A program made the position numbers and the translations under genes. A stretch of 13,232 nucleotides of DNA from Cereibacter sphaeroides (GTDB taxonomy: Bacteria; Pseudomonadota; Alphaproteobacteria; Rhodobacterales; Rhodobacteraceae): assembly GCA_003243455.1 (NCBI GenBank), contig QFQS01000019.1:1-13232 (forward strand). Direction: 5' to 3'. The notes under the pieces are model-generated. The model saw only the letters and a program-made list of their open reading frames with translations. It was not told the DNA's origin and searched no databases. Of the stretch, positions 1 through 6,236 are shown in pieces. How positions within the stretch are numbered: the stretch's first letter is position 1; each line of letters opens with the position of its first letter.

Positions 1-232
1 CGTCCCATAGGTTTCTCCAATTCTTATGCCCGCATGGGCTCCCTTCAGAATTGGACCAGTTTTTCCAAGGCAGACCAATATCGCGTTGGAAGGAATTTGT
101 CCGACCCGATTTTAATCCATGCTCGTCCAGATATCGTATCGCTGAACACCTTTATGGCGCCCGCATCTTCACGGCGGTGCTGGAATATGGCCTTAAGTGC
201 CAGCTCGGCCAAAGGGAAAATGGAAAGCCCGA
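1..232. other. Left-edge stretch with no recognised gene
   Basis: I recognise no protein in any frame here. One plus-strand frame is open from the left edge to a TGA at 234-236 and could begin with TTG at 51. It would encode about 61 residues and overlap the ATG at 233 as ATGA, but the translation resembles nothing I know. The only clear structure is a 9-bp perfect inverted repeat, TCCAATTCT at 16-24 and AGAATTGGA at 47-55, which encloses a smaller GCCC/GGGC stem at 28-39. There is no T-run after it, so it is not an obvious terminator. Confidence 0.5.
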
Positions 233-334
233 ATGAGCGAAGCACCTAAGTCCTTAGGCGGAAGGGAAAAGGAAACGTTGCGTCTCCTGTTGATCGGACA
301 TGATGCCAAGTCGATCGCAAGAGACCTCGACTGA
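233..334 (+). pseudogene. LuxR-type HTH regulator, N-terminal fragment cut by an IS3-family element
   Basis: This 33-codon frame begins with ATG at 233, after a purine-rich stretch. It contains the start of a LuxR/GerE-type helix-turn-helix: G-x-R-E-K-E-T-L-R-L-L followed by G-H-D-A-K-S-I-A-R-D-L. In this family the recognition helix (S-x-H-T-V-x-x-R) should come next. Instead the frame ends at a TGA made by the first bases of the IS3-like end, which starts at 332. The DNA-binding domain therefore lacks its recognition helix and cannot be functional. The matching 3' part of the gene is not found downstream, so the far side of the insertion has been lost or rearranged. The family call rests on motif recall from a short stretch. 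The intact protein was probably a small sphingomonad-type HTH regulator. Confidence 0.6.
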
Positions 335-593
335 GGTGGTGCCGGTTTTCTGGACAGGGTCTTAGGTTACTCCCAAACCGATGGATTGGTACTGGAACGA
401 AGACGACGAGGAAGCGTCACAGCACAGATTTTAAAACCAAGGTTGCGCTGGAGGCTATCCGGGGTGACCTGACGCTCGCGGAGCTGGCAGCCAAGTATGG
501 CGCATACCACACGATGATCGCGTCCTGGAAGCGGCAAGCCATCGATGGAATGGCAGGCACGTTCTCCGGGGCTGGCGATGCGGTCACCTCAGC
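332..593 (+). mobile_element. IS3-family insertion sequence remnant (left end plus start of orfA)
   Basis: The left boundary is TGAGGTGGTGCCGG at 332, followed by TTTTCTGGACAGGG. It has the TG start and the GGTTTTCTGGACA-like body typical of IS3-family ends, and it interrupts the HTH frame at 233-334. The orfA remnant follows. Nothing of orfB (the DDE integrase-like catalytic part), the orfA/orfB frameshift window or the right end is present. Similarity to orfA stops near 593, where a copy of the dispersed repeat seen elsewhere in the window begins. The element is dead. The exact right edge is uncertain by some tens of bases. Confidence 0.75.
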
Positions 594-624
594 GAAAGCC
601 GCCGGTCCGCACCTGGGAGCGTGA
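397..624 (+). pseudogene. IS3-family transposase OrfA, truncated and without an ATG start
   Basis: The frame reads K-T-T-R-K-R-H-S-T-D-F-K-T-K-V-A-L-E-A-I, then T-L-A-E-L-A-A-K-Y-G and M-I-A-S-W-K-R-Q-A-I-D-G-M. This is the N-terminal helix-turn-helix of IS3-type OrfA proteins. The family normally begins M-K-T-T-R-K-R-H. Here the codon at the methionine position (397-399) is ACG, so the start has apparently been lost by a T-to-C change. OrfA similarity holds to about residue 66 (F-S-G-A-G-D-A). The frame then runs into unrelated sequence and ends at TGA 622-624, short of the usual length of roughly 90-100 residues or more. The last 30 bases belong to a dispersed repeat, not to the transposase. 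Confidence 0.75.
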
Positions 625-653
625 AATTTGTGCTGAACGACCACAAAGGGTCG
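594..653 (+). repeat. Dispersed intergenic repeat, copy A
   Basis: This copy shares GGTCCGCACCTG, GCTGAACGACC and AAAGGGTCG, in the same order and spacing, with the copies at 12025-12091 and 13093-13158. The GAAAGC opening at 594 matches the 13093 copy. CGACC/GGTCG at 637-653 can pair as a 5-bp stem with a 6-base loop. The copy directly abuts the truncated OrfA. Confidence 0.7.
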
Positions 654-777
654 AAATGCTGGGACCCGTCGTCCGTTTCGATTACGCTGGGCCACGGGGC
701 TTGCGTCTATGGGCAATCTGCAATAAATGGGCGCCAGCCAATATCGGCCTGTTTTTGAACGAGGAAAGGAGAAGACC
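654..777. other. Intergenic stretch upstream of the possible leader ORF
   Basis: I see no gene in this stretch. A promoter for the downstream operon should lie here or just upstream. The best sigma-70-like pair I can see is TTGCGT at 701-706 and TAAATG at 724-729 with a 17-base gap, but the -10 match is poor. A ribosome-binding site (GGAAAGGAGA, 763-772) precedes the ATG at 778. Confidence 0.3.
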
Positions 778-879
778 ATGCGCGCAGCATTTGACCGCGA
801 CGAAAACAACTTCTCATTTCCCTGTGTTCAGGAACAGATTGCATGGGCAACTGTCTCAAGGGCGACACCTCTCGCCTGA
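778..879 (+). CDS. Possible 33-residue leader peptide upstream of the rtcB-prfH operon
   Basis: An ATG at 778 follows GGAAAGGAGA by a few bases, one of the best Shine-Dalgarno matches in the window. The frame runs 33 codons to TGA at 877-879. The product begins MRAAFDRDENNF and ends VSRATPLA. I recognise no family and no run of a single amino acid. Nine bases after the stop is a short G+C hairpin followed by five Ts (889-912), and the first operon gene starts at 958. The order of ribosome-binding site, short frame, hairpin and T-run resembles a transcription attenuator or a leader that senses translation. It could equally be a chance frame. A second frame (843-965) overlaps it but has no convincing ribosome-binding site. 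Confidence 0.35.
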   Translation: MRAAFDRDENNFSFPCVQEQIAWATVSRATPLA

Positions 880-888
880 TTGCTTTTC

Positions 889-912
889 GCGGCCTTCGCG
901 CCGCTGATTTTT
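889..912 (+). terminator. Weak intrinsic-terminator-like hairpin in the operon leader
   Basis: GCGGC at 889-893 pairs with GCCGC at 900-904 around a six-base loop, followed by TGA and TTTTT (908-912). The stem is only 5 bp and the T-run starts three bases after it, so it is at best a weak or conditional terminator. It sits between the short frame at 778-879 and the gene at 958. A ribosome at the short frame's stop codon would abut or cover the hairpin's 5' arm. Confidence 0.35.
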
Positions 913-957
913 CCAGCCTTTCCGTCGTTGTCACACCTCTTTTCGGGGAGGCTTGTC

Positions 958-1446
958 ATGCGTGATGACATGTTCAAGGTGATCGTCGAACGCCCCCGCT
1001 GGGGTGCGAGCCACGCGGTTTCTCCCAAATTGAAAAGAATGCCTCAGGCCGACGCAGGCCGAATCGGGGTCAAGCGCCATGCCTGCATCGGTGCGCCCTA
1101 CACCAAGTCCTTGAACGAGAACCTCGGCCCCTTGGTTCGATACTTGCGGCGCCAACGCGGGCGCCGGTGGGACGCGGTCTTCAGTGAGATCTGCGCCAAG
1201 CTCGACACGGGCAGCACGGTCAAGATGCACGTGCGCGAACATATCGAGGATTTCGTGCTGACCCGCATTTCTATCGGGCGTTACGGCGAGTGGATGTTCG
1301 AAGGCCAGGTTCTCGGGCGCCGGGACCAGTGGTTCCGGCGTCGCAAGTTGTTCGTCGATCCGCGTAACGGGGTTCTCAAAGACATGGCCGTGCTTGAAGC
1401 GATGCTGGTCTCCGGAATGGTCACCGGCCAGGGAGGCGCACGATGA
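958..1446 (+). CDS. Conserved protein of unknown function, first gene of the rtcB-prfH operon
   Basis: This encodes 162 residues. ATG at 958 is chosen over an upstream in-frame start at 880 because CGGGGAGG (942-949) lies at correct spacing before it, and because MRDDMFKVIVERPR looks like a conserved start that I recall from unnamed bacterial proteins. The protein is strongly basic. It has K-V-I-V-E-R-P-R near residues 7-14, L-N-E-N-L-G-P-L-x-R-Y-L at 52-63, and R-R-W-D-A-V-F-S-E-I at 69-78, which is the best-conserved part in memory. H-V-R-E-H-I-E-D-F-V follows at 91-100. There is no signal peptide, membrane span or cysteine cluster. The stop overlaps the rtcB start as ATGA (1443-1446), so the two genes are probably translationally coupled. 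The position and basic charge suggest a role with RNA or the ribosome. That is inference, and no reaction can be assigned. Confidence 0.8.
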   Translation: MRDDMFKVIVERPRWGASHAVSPKLKRMPQADAGRIGVKRHACIGAPYTKSLNENLGPLVRYLRRQRGRRWDAVFSEICAKLDTGSTVKMHVREHIEDFVLTRISIGRYGEWMFEGQVLGRRDQWFRRRKLFVDPRNGVLKDMAVLEAMLVSGMVTGQGGAR

Positions 1447-2543
1447 CTCCGATCTCCCTGATCGCTAATGATCCATCGCGTTTCGATCCGCTGGCACTTG
1501 ACCAACTCCAGGCAACGGCGAATTACGAAGGTATGGCCCGCGTTGTCGGCCTGCCCGATCTCCACGCCGGCAATGGTATTGCCGTGGGGGCGGCCTTCTG
1601 GTCGCGGAACCGCATCTGGCCCCATCTGGTGGGTAGTGACATCGGTTGCGGCATGGCCGTGTGGGAGACCAGTTCACCATTGCGCAAGTTCCGGCTCGGC
1701 AGCGTGGATCGCAAACTGCAAGGGCTGGACGCTCCTTGGGCGGGCGATGGCGAAGCCGCTTTGACAGAGGCTGGATTGCCGCCCGAACTGGCCAGCCCCG
1801 CGCTGGGCACCATTGGCGGGGGCAACCATTTTGTCGAATTCCAGCGGATGGAGACAGTGGAGGACGAGACCCGCTTTGCGGCTCTTGGCTTGCGGCACGA
1901 CAGGGTCTGGATGATGGTGCACAGTGGTTCGCGAGGCCTTGGGCAAGCCGTCTTGCAAGCCCATCGGCGGTCGGAAATCAGCCATGGGATACCCGCAGAC
2001 AGTCCGGAGGCCACGGCCTACCTTGCCGAGCATGACGCCGCGCTAGGATGGGCGATTGTGAACCGTCAGATAATCGCCCGGCGCTTTTGCGAAAGCCTTG
2101 GCATCGGCGGCCGGTCGGTGCTGGACATTTGCCATAACAGCGTGACGCCGCATCAAGGCGGGTGGCTGCACCGTAAGGGGGCTGCGCCTGCCGATCGGGG
2201 TCTGGTCGCCATCCCGGGCTCGCGAGGGGATTTCAGCTATCTGGTGGAGCCCATAGTGGACAACGCCGACAAGGCTCTCCATTCGCTGGCCCATGGTGCG
2301 GGCCGCAAGTGGAGCCGCAAGGATGCCCACGCCCGCCTTTCGCGCCGTTTCAACGTCGCGGACATGCAGCGCACCGCCCTCGGCAGTCATGTGATCTGCG
2401 AGGACCGCAGGTTGATCTTCGAAGAGGCTCCCGATGCCTACAAGGACATCGGCATGGTCATCGCCGATCTGGAGGTAGCCGGTCTGATCCGTGTGATCGC
2501 CAAGCTTCGCCCCCTTCTCAGCTACAAGACGAGGGCGGCATGA
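1443..2543 (+). CDS. rtcB: RtcB-family RNA ligase of the PrfH-associated type
   Basis: RtcB ligases join RNA 3'-phosphate or 2',3'-cyclic phosphate ends to 5'-OH ends, using GTP and manganese through a guanylylated histidine. The conserved residues are visible in order: D66 and C69 in GSDIGCGM, H129 in GTIGGGNHF, H160 in HSGSRGLG, H231 in CHNSV, the W-L-H-R-K-G-A stretch at 241-247, and H284 in SLAHGAGRKW. H284 is the expected GMP-attachment histidine. At 366 residues it is shorter than E. coli RtcB (about 408), as expected for the RtcB2 form found beside PrfH. Its ends overlap both neighbours as ATGA, so the three genes form one coupled unit. In E. coli, RtcB2 with PrfH repairs ribosomes cut in the 16S decoding centre, and the same role is inferred here. 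A role in tRNA repair is an alternative. Confidence 0.95.
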   Translation: MTPISLIANDPSRFDPLALDQLQATANYEGMARVVGLPDLHAGNGIAVGAAFWSRNRIWPHLVGSDIGCGMAVWETSSPLRKFRLGSVDRKLQGLDAPWAGDGEAALTEAGLPPELASPALGTIGGGNHFVEFQRMETVEDETRFAALGLRHDRVWMMVHSGSRGLGQAVLQAHRRSEISHGIPADSPEATAYLAEHDAALGWAIVNRQIIARRFCESLGIGGRSVLDICHNSVTPHQGGWLHRKGAAPADRGLVAIPGSRGDFSYLVEPIVDNADKALHSLAHGAGRKWSRKDAHARLSRRFNVADMQRTALGSHVICEDRRLIFEEAPDAYKDIGMVIADLEVAGLIRVIAKLRPLLSYKTRAA

Positions 2544-3160
2544 GCGAAGTGATCCTGCACATCACGGCGGGCAAGGGGCCCAAGGAATGTCACTGGGTCG
2601 TGGTGCAACTGGCGCGCGCTTTTGCAAAGGAGGCGAGGATCATGGGCCTTGAATGCGAAGTGCTTGATGGTTTGGAGGATTTGCCGTCCTCGATCCTCCT
2701 ACGCATCGAGGGCGAGGCAGCATCGGCCTTTGCCGCGAAGCGCATAGGTTCCAACCAGTGGATCGGGACTAGCCCCTTCCGCCCCCGCCACAAGCGACGG
2801 AACTGGTTTGTGGGCGTAGCGCTTGCGCCCGAGCCTGACGCGATCATTGACCTGAAAAATGAGGACATCGATTATCAGGCGATGCGCGCTAGCGGACCGG
2901 GCGGCCAGCATGTCAACAAGACGGACAGTGCGGTGCGGGCCACGCACCGGCCGACTGGTCTCGTGGCCACGGCACAGGAGCAACGATCCCAACACGCCAA
3001 CCGTAGGCTGGCGCGTATGAAGTTGGCGATCATGTTGGAAGAACGACGCGAACAAGCCAATGACGGCGCAAAAAAATCGCAATGGCAGGCCCATCAGGAT
3101 CTCGAACGCGGCAATGCGGTGCGAGTCTATTCTGGGGATAGATTCGTGCTGAAGGAATGA
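2540..3160 (+). CDS. prfH: Peptide chain release factor homologue PrfH
   Basis: PrfH is a class I release-factor homologue that lacks the usual stop-codon recognition domain. It is reported to release peptides from ribosomes whose 16S rRNA has been cut in the decoding centre, so that the partner RtcB can seal the break. The 206-residue product begins at the ATG in the ATGA overlap with rtcB. An N-terminal part of about 105 residues (M-S-E-V-I-L-H-I-T-A-G-K-G-P-x-E-C) is characteristic of PrfH. The catalytic loop R-A-S-G-P-G-G-Q-H-V-N-K follows, with GGQ at 121-123. Beyond it lie T-D-S-A-V-R-A-T-H-R-P-T-G and a basic C-terminal helix at about 150-185. It is the last gene of the operon, and a strong terminator begins three bases after its stop. 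The GGQ motif is intact, so the hydrolysis function should be preserved. Confidence 0.95.
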   Translation: MSEVILHITAGKGPKECHWVVVQLARAFAKEARIMGLECEVLDGLEDLPSSILLRIEGEAASAFAAKRIGSNQWIGTSPFRPRHKRRNWFVGVALAPEPDAIIDLKNEDIDYQAMRASGPGGQHVNKTDSAVRATHRPTGLVATAQEQRSQHANRRLARMKLAIMLEERREQANDGAKKSQWQAHQDLERGNAVRVYSGDRFVLKE

Positions 3161-3163
3161 GGC

Positions 3164-3204
3164 TTGCTGAGCCGGATGGCATTTCCGTCCGGCTCAGCAA
3201 TTTC
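3164..3204 (+). terminator. Intrinsic terminator of the rtcB-prfH operon
   Basis: TTGCTGAGCCGGA at 3164-3176 pairs perfectly with TCCGGCTCAGCAA at 3188-3200. Inner TGG/CCG pairs extend it to about 16 bp with a CATTT loop, and TTT follows. It lies directly after the prfH stop. There is no matching T-run on the other strand, so it should act mainly on plus-strand transcription. Confidence 0.85.
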
Positions 3205-3302
3205 TCCGACCTTTAAGGCGGGGCGAACGCAGCCTGTACCCCGTCTCTCGGTTGCGAACTGAGCGCCCAGGATGGAAGGGCTGCTATTGTAGAGTGACTG
3301 TC

Positions 3303-3365
3303 GGAATAGCAGAACGTCCGCATCTGGGGATTGGGAATCGGCAGCTGAATGGCTGGGAACGGTCG
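3303..3365 (+). repeat. Dispersed intergenic repeat, copy D (diverged)
   Basis: GGAATAGCAGAACGTCCGC, CATCTGG, then GGCAGCTGAATGGC and AACGGTCG follow the order and spacing of the other copies, with more substitutions. It lies between the ends of the two convergent operons. The stretch just before it (about 3223-3290, with GAACTGAGCGCCCAGGATGG) may be a further very degraded copy. Confidence 0.5.
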
Positions 3366-3384
3366 TCGGGCGACGGCACGTCGA

Positions 3385-4296
3385 TCAGGAGGCAGGGACC
3401 TCTAATAGCGCGGTCGCCTTTTCCACGATCTCATCGTGCCACGCCAGTTTTTGCCGCCATTCGGGTGGGATGGCTGCAGCGCCATACAGCGCGCCGGCCA
3501 ATTGGCCAGTGATCGCCGCCGTCGTATCGGCATCATCGCCAAGATTGGCAGCGAGAAGCACCGCACTGCGAAAATCGGTGGTCTCATTTACGCACCATAG
3601 AGCTGCTTCCAGACTGTGCGCGACATAACCCGTCGATCTGATCGCATGGCGGGGTTGCTCTCTCCAGCTGCCCGCAAGGATCGTCCCGATCACTTCGTTA
3701 CCGATACCGGGCGCGGCTTTCATCGCATCTTCGACCAGAGCGCCTAGAATTGCGGCGCGCAGGATCAGGGCATAGCCTTCGCAGGCATCCAGACATTGTG
3801 GCGCACCGTGGGTAGTCGCACTTTGCAGGCGAGCCGTTTCGCGCATACGTTGCTGGCCGGCATGAACGCCCCAGATTGCGACCGGAGCAAGGCGCATAAG
3901 CGATCCGTTGCCGGCGCTGTTCGGGTCGGTCGCGCCAGCGATGGGATCGCCGCCATTCTCGAATTTCGCTAGCGCGACACTGGTGGTGATACCAATGTCG
4001 AAGCACTCGCCGGTCGCGCTATATGCGCCCCAGCGCCACCAGTTGACAAAGCGGTTCATCAAATCGGTCGGATCGATCTGATGTCGCCATATTAAACTGT
4101 CCGCTAGAGCCAATGCCATGGCAGTATCGTCGGTCCAGGTACCAGCCGGAAGATCGAAGGGGCCGCCGCCGACCATGTCATTCAGCGGCGGTCCTGCGTC
4201 TCGACTGGAAAATTCCAGTGTCGTGCCGAGCGCGTCCCCGACTGCCAGGCCGAGAAGGCAGCCGATGGCACGATCTTGCAAAGCTTGGTCTGTCAT
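3385..4296 (-). CDS. ADP-ribosylglycohydrolase (DraG/ARH family)
   Basis: This family uses a two-metal centre to remove ADP-ribose from proteins, nucleic acids or small molecules. The 303-residue product has the family landmarks: G-C-L-L-G-L-A-V-G-D-A-L-G at 12-24, T-W-T-D-D-T-A-M at 53-60 (metal ligands T55, D56, D57), N-G-S-L-M-R-L-A-P-V at 130-139, a histidine in T-T-H-G at 161-164, and G-D-D-A-D-T-T-A-A-I at 253-262 (D255, D257, T258). All the expected acidic residues are present, so it should be active. The start follows GGGAGGACAG on the minus strand. It is the last gene of a four-gene minus-strand operon, 34 bases after the NAD-kinase-like gene. With an NrtR-like regulator at the head of the operon, it probably reverses an ADP-ribosylation. 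The substrate cannot be read from sequence. Confidence 0.93.
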   Translation of the reverse strand: MTDQALQDRAIGCLLGLAVGDALGTTLEFSSRDAGPPLNDMVGGGPFDLPAGTWTDDTAMALALADSLIWRHQIDPTDLMNRFVNWWRWGAYSATGECFDIGITTSVALAKFENGGDPIAGATDPNSAGNGSLMRLAPVAIWGVHAGQQRMRETARLQSATTHGAPQCLDACEGYALILRAAILGALVEDAMKAAPGIGNEVIGTILAGSWREQPRHAIRSTGYVAHSLEAALWCVNETTDFRSAVLLAANLGDDADTTAAITGQLAGALYGAAAIPPEWRQKLAWHDEIVEKATALLEVPAS

Positions 4297-4330
4297 AGGG
4301 CTGTCCTCCCGATTACAGAGGTAACGGCTG

Positions 4331-5224
4331 TCACCCGATCACGAGGTGCAGGGAGCGGGGAGAGGGCGTGATCTGCACCTGACGCCCCCACTCGAAAGCG
4401 ATGAAATCCTGTTCGATGCCATCTGCGAAGATTACGCCACCCTCGTTCATCCGCGACGTGATCGCGAGTGGCGTGTCAGTGAGCTTTCCGGCGCGCATCT
4501 TCGTGGCGGTGGCGATACTTGGGAAGGGCTCGCGCACCCAATATCCGACTGCGCGCTCCTCCCGTCCAATCGCGACGTCGAGATGTGTGGCCTCCGCTAT
4601 CGAGCGCGCCCACCCCGTGGCGCCCGTGCCTGATGCGACGATCAGCCCCGAAGAACTGTGCTCCTCTGTCCTTTCGCCGAGCGCGATCTGGTAGCGAGCG
4701 GACTGATGGCTGCGATGTCCCACGAAGATCTCATTGAGCGCGGTCAGCATCTCACTGCCATCCAGAACCGCCTGCACCATTGTACGACGCTCCATATCCG
4801 CAGCGCCAGCAACGCAGGCTGGCAATAGCTTGGCCAATCGGTCCACTGCGATCCGCACCAGAACGCCGTCATAAAGGTCGGGCGCAGGGTTGACCCCGAT
4901 CACTGGCTGTTCCGCGAGATATTTGGCGACATTGGCGACCAGCCCGTCCTGACCGACCGGCACGACCACATCATCCGGCGCGAACAGGAAGCGATCGAGG
5001 TCGGCGCGCCGGACCAAGGCCTGCCGCCATTCCGCCGGCGTCGCCGCACGCGCCGAAGCCAGCATTGCATGGAAGCGGTGGTGTCGCGCTTCGACCTCCT
5101 CGATCCGCTGGCCGCGCGTATCCAGGAAGAAACGCGCCTGATCGCGCGTCGCATGGCGGGCGACCAGCAGTTCATAGTCAGTCTCGCGCACCACAAAGAC
5201 GGCGCGGGGCGTGATGGCAGGCAT
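4331..5224 (-). CDS. NAD-kinase-fold (NAD/diacylglycerol kinase superfamily) protein with altered GGDGT motif
   Basis: This encodes 297 residues. NAD kinases phosphorylate NAD(H) to NADP(H). The fold is recognisable from several motifs. V-V-V-P-V-G-Q-D-G-L at 86-95 sits where GGDGT is expected, followed by Q-P-V-I-G-V-N-P at 106-113. N164-E165 starts the next block. S-S-G-L-I-V-A-S-G-T-G-A-T-G-W at 191-205 corresponds to the DGLIVSTPTGSTAY block. A-D-G-I at 267-270 lies before a C-terminal beta stretch. The catalytic-loop aspartate (D93) remains, but the second glycine is Q92 and the threonine is L95, so substrate or activity may differ from true NAD kinases. An extra N-terminal region of about 80 residues precedes the fold. 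The start follows AAGGAGGGCGCC, which overlaps the end of the SPFH gene 11 bases away. It may make NADP or act on, or bind, a related nucleotide. Housekeeping NAD kinase is unlikely in this context. Confidence 0.75.
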   Translation of the reverse strand: MPAITPRAVFVVRETDYELLVARHATRDQARFFLDTRGQRIEEVEARHHRFHAMLASARAATPAEWRQALVRRADLDRFLFAPDDVVVPVGQDGLVANVAKYLAEQPVIGVNPAPDLYDGVLVRIAVDRLAKLLPACVAGAADMERRTMVQAVLDGSEMLTALNEIFVGHRSHQSARYQIALGERTEEHSSSGLIVASGTGATGWARSIAEATHLDVAIGREERAVGYWVREPFPSIATATKMRAGKLTDTPLAITSRMNEGGVIFADGIEQDFIAFEWGRQVQITPSPRSLHLVIG

Positions 5225-5235
5225 GGCGCCCTCCT

Positions 5236-6219
5236 TCAGCGAGCCTCGATTTGCGCTGGCCCCTTGCGGAACTCACCCAGCACCGTCGCGAGCAGATCGG
5301 GCGTGATGTTGACATGCTCGATCCTGTCCAGCTTGCCGGCGAGCTGTTGAGCAGCAAGGCCAAGCAGGATAGCCGGCGGCAAGTCGCGATAGACAGCGAT
5401 ATGCTGCTGTTCGGCGTCTGCCTTGGCGCCCTCGACGGTGCGGATGCGCTCGGCCTCCGCCGTCGCCTCCACTTGGCTGGCTTCGGCAAGGCCCGCCGCG
5501 CGTTGGCGGGCATTGTCCGCTTCCTCGGCGATCAGCAGCTTTTCGCGCCGCGCCAGTTCGGTCCGAGTGGCCAGTTCATTCTCGGCGATGGCGCGCTCCT
5601 TCTCCACCGCCAGCGCGCGCCGCTCGAACGTCGCCTCGTCGGCCTTTTGTTGCAGCGCCTCGAACGTAGGGGTCTGCAACGCGCGCTCCAGTTCGCTGGT
5701 AGGTGCAAGATTAGTCAGTCGCACGGCAACCGCCGCGACACCGATCTCAGCCAGTGCCGGGTCGGCGGCGAGCACGGCTTCCAGCCGTAAGCGCAGCGGC
5801 TCCGGCCCCGCATCGAGCAGCGCGCGCACCGGCGCCTGCGCCAGATGTTGCAGCACGGCCTGGTTGGCGATGCCGGCGATGCGCGCCTCGATCCGGTCGA
5901 TCGGCTCGCCTTGCGTGCGGCCGGTAGCAAGGCCGATGCTGAAATCAACACGATCGGCTAGCTTCTCCGGATCAATGACATGCCAGCCGATCGTGCCCTG
6001 CACCGACACAGTCTGGAAATCCTGGCTGCGGGCTTTCACGAACAGGGTCATCTCGCGATCGTCCATCGGTACTTCCGCGATGCTGGCGGTCTCCGGCCGG
6101 AACCAGAAGACTAGGCCCCGACCGCTCTGGCGCACGTGGCCGTTGCGGTAGCGAATGACGTGGCTGCTCGCCTCACTGCGGAGCTGGGCGATGAAACCGA
6201 AATTGCGAATAGTAGCCAT
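5236..6219 (-). CDS. SPFH/Band 7 (prohibitin-like) domain protein
   Basis: SPFH proteins form ring-shaped oligomers that scaffold membranes or partner proteins. The start is ATG at 6219, preceded by AAAGGAGG on the minus strand at ideal spacing. A longer in-frame version from 6318 would overlap the upstream gene and lacks such a site. The product has 327 residues: a short N-terminal lead, the SPFH domain at about 20-170 (R-Y-R-N-G-H-V-R-Q-S-G-R-G-L-V-F at 23-38; V-S-V-Q-G-T-I-G-W-H-V at 71-81), an alanine/glutamate-rich coiled coil at about 180-275 (E-K-E-R-A-I-A-E-N-E), and a C-terminal tail with L-P-P-A-I-L-L-G-L-A. I see no N-terminal membrane anchor, so it may be cytoplasmic or only peripherally attached. 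It lies 17 bases after the Nudix gene in the same operon. It is probably a scaffold for the nucleotide enzymes encoded beside it (inference). Confidence 0.9.
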   Translation of the reverse strand: MATIRNFGFIAQLRSEASSHVIRYRNGHVRQSGRGLVFWFRPETASIAEVPMDDREMTLFVKARSQDFQTVSVQGTIGWHVIDPEKLADRVDFSIGLATGRTQGEPIDRIEARIAGIANQAVLQHLAQAPVRALLDAGPEPLRLRLEAVLAADPALAEIGVAAVAVRLTNLAPTSELERALQTPTFEALQQKADEATFERRALAVEKERAIAENELATRTELARREKLLIAEEADNARQRAAGLAEASQVEATAEAERIRTVEGAKADAEQQHIAVYRDLPPAILLGLAAQQLAGKLDRIEHVNITPDLLATVLGEFRKGPAQIEAR

Positions 6220-6236
6220 GATATCCTCCTTTTCGA

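Noticed and set aside
51..236. A 61-codon frame from TTG at 51 ending in ATGA overlap with the HTH fragment
   Set aside because: The overlap is tempting, but the frame is open to the window edge, its translation matches no family I know, and there is no clear ribosome-binding site before the TTG.
688..704. Near-match to a sigma-54 promoter (CACG, four bases, TTGC) upstream of the rtcB operon, attractive because E. coli rtcBA is controlled by RtcR with sigma-54
   Set aside because: The required GG directly before CACG is GC here, so the -24 element is broken, and no RtcR-type activator gene is in the window.
843..965. A 40-codon frame overlapping the first operon gene's start
   Set aside because: It has no purine-rich site before its ATG. 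The frame at 778-879 has a far better ribosome-binding site in the same stretch.
5423..6151. A 242-codon plus-strand frame, rich in serine, alanine and arginine
   Set aside because: It is antisense to the SPFH gene's coiled-coil and domain region and mirrors its alanine/glutamate-rich codons. No motif or ribosome-binding site supports it.
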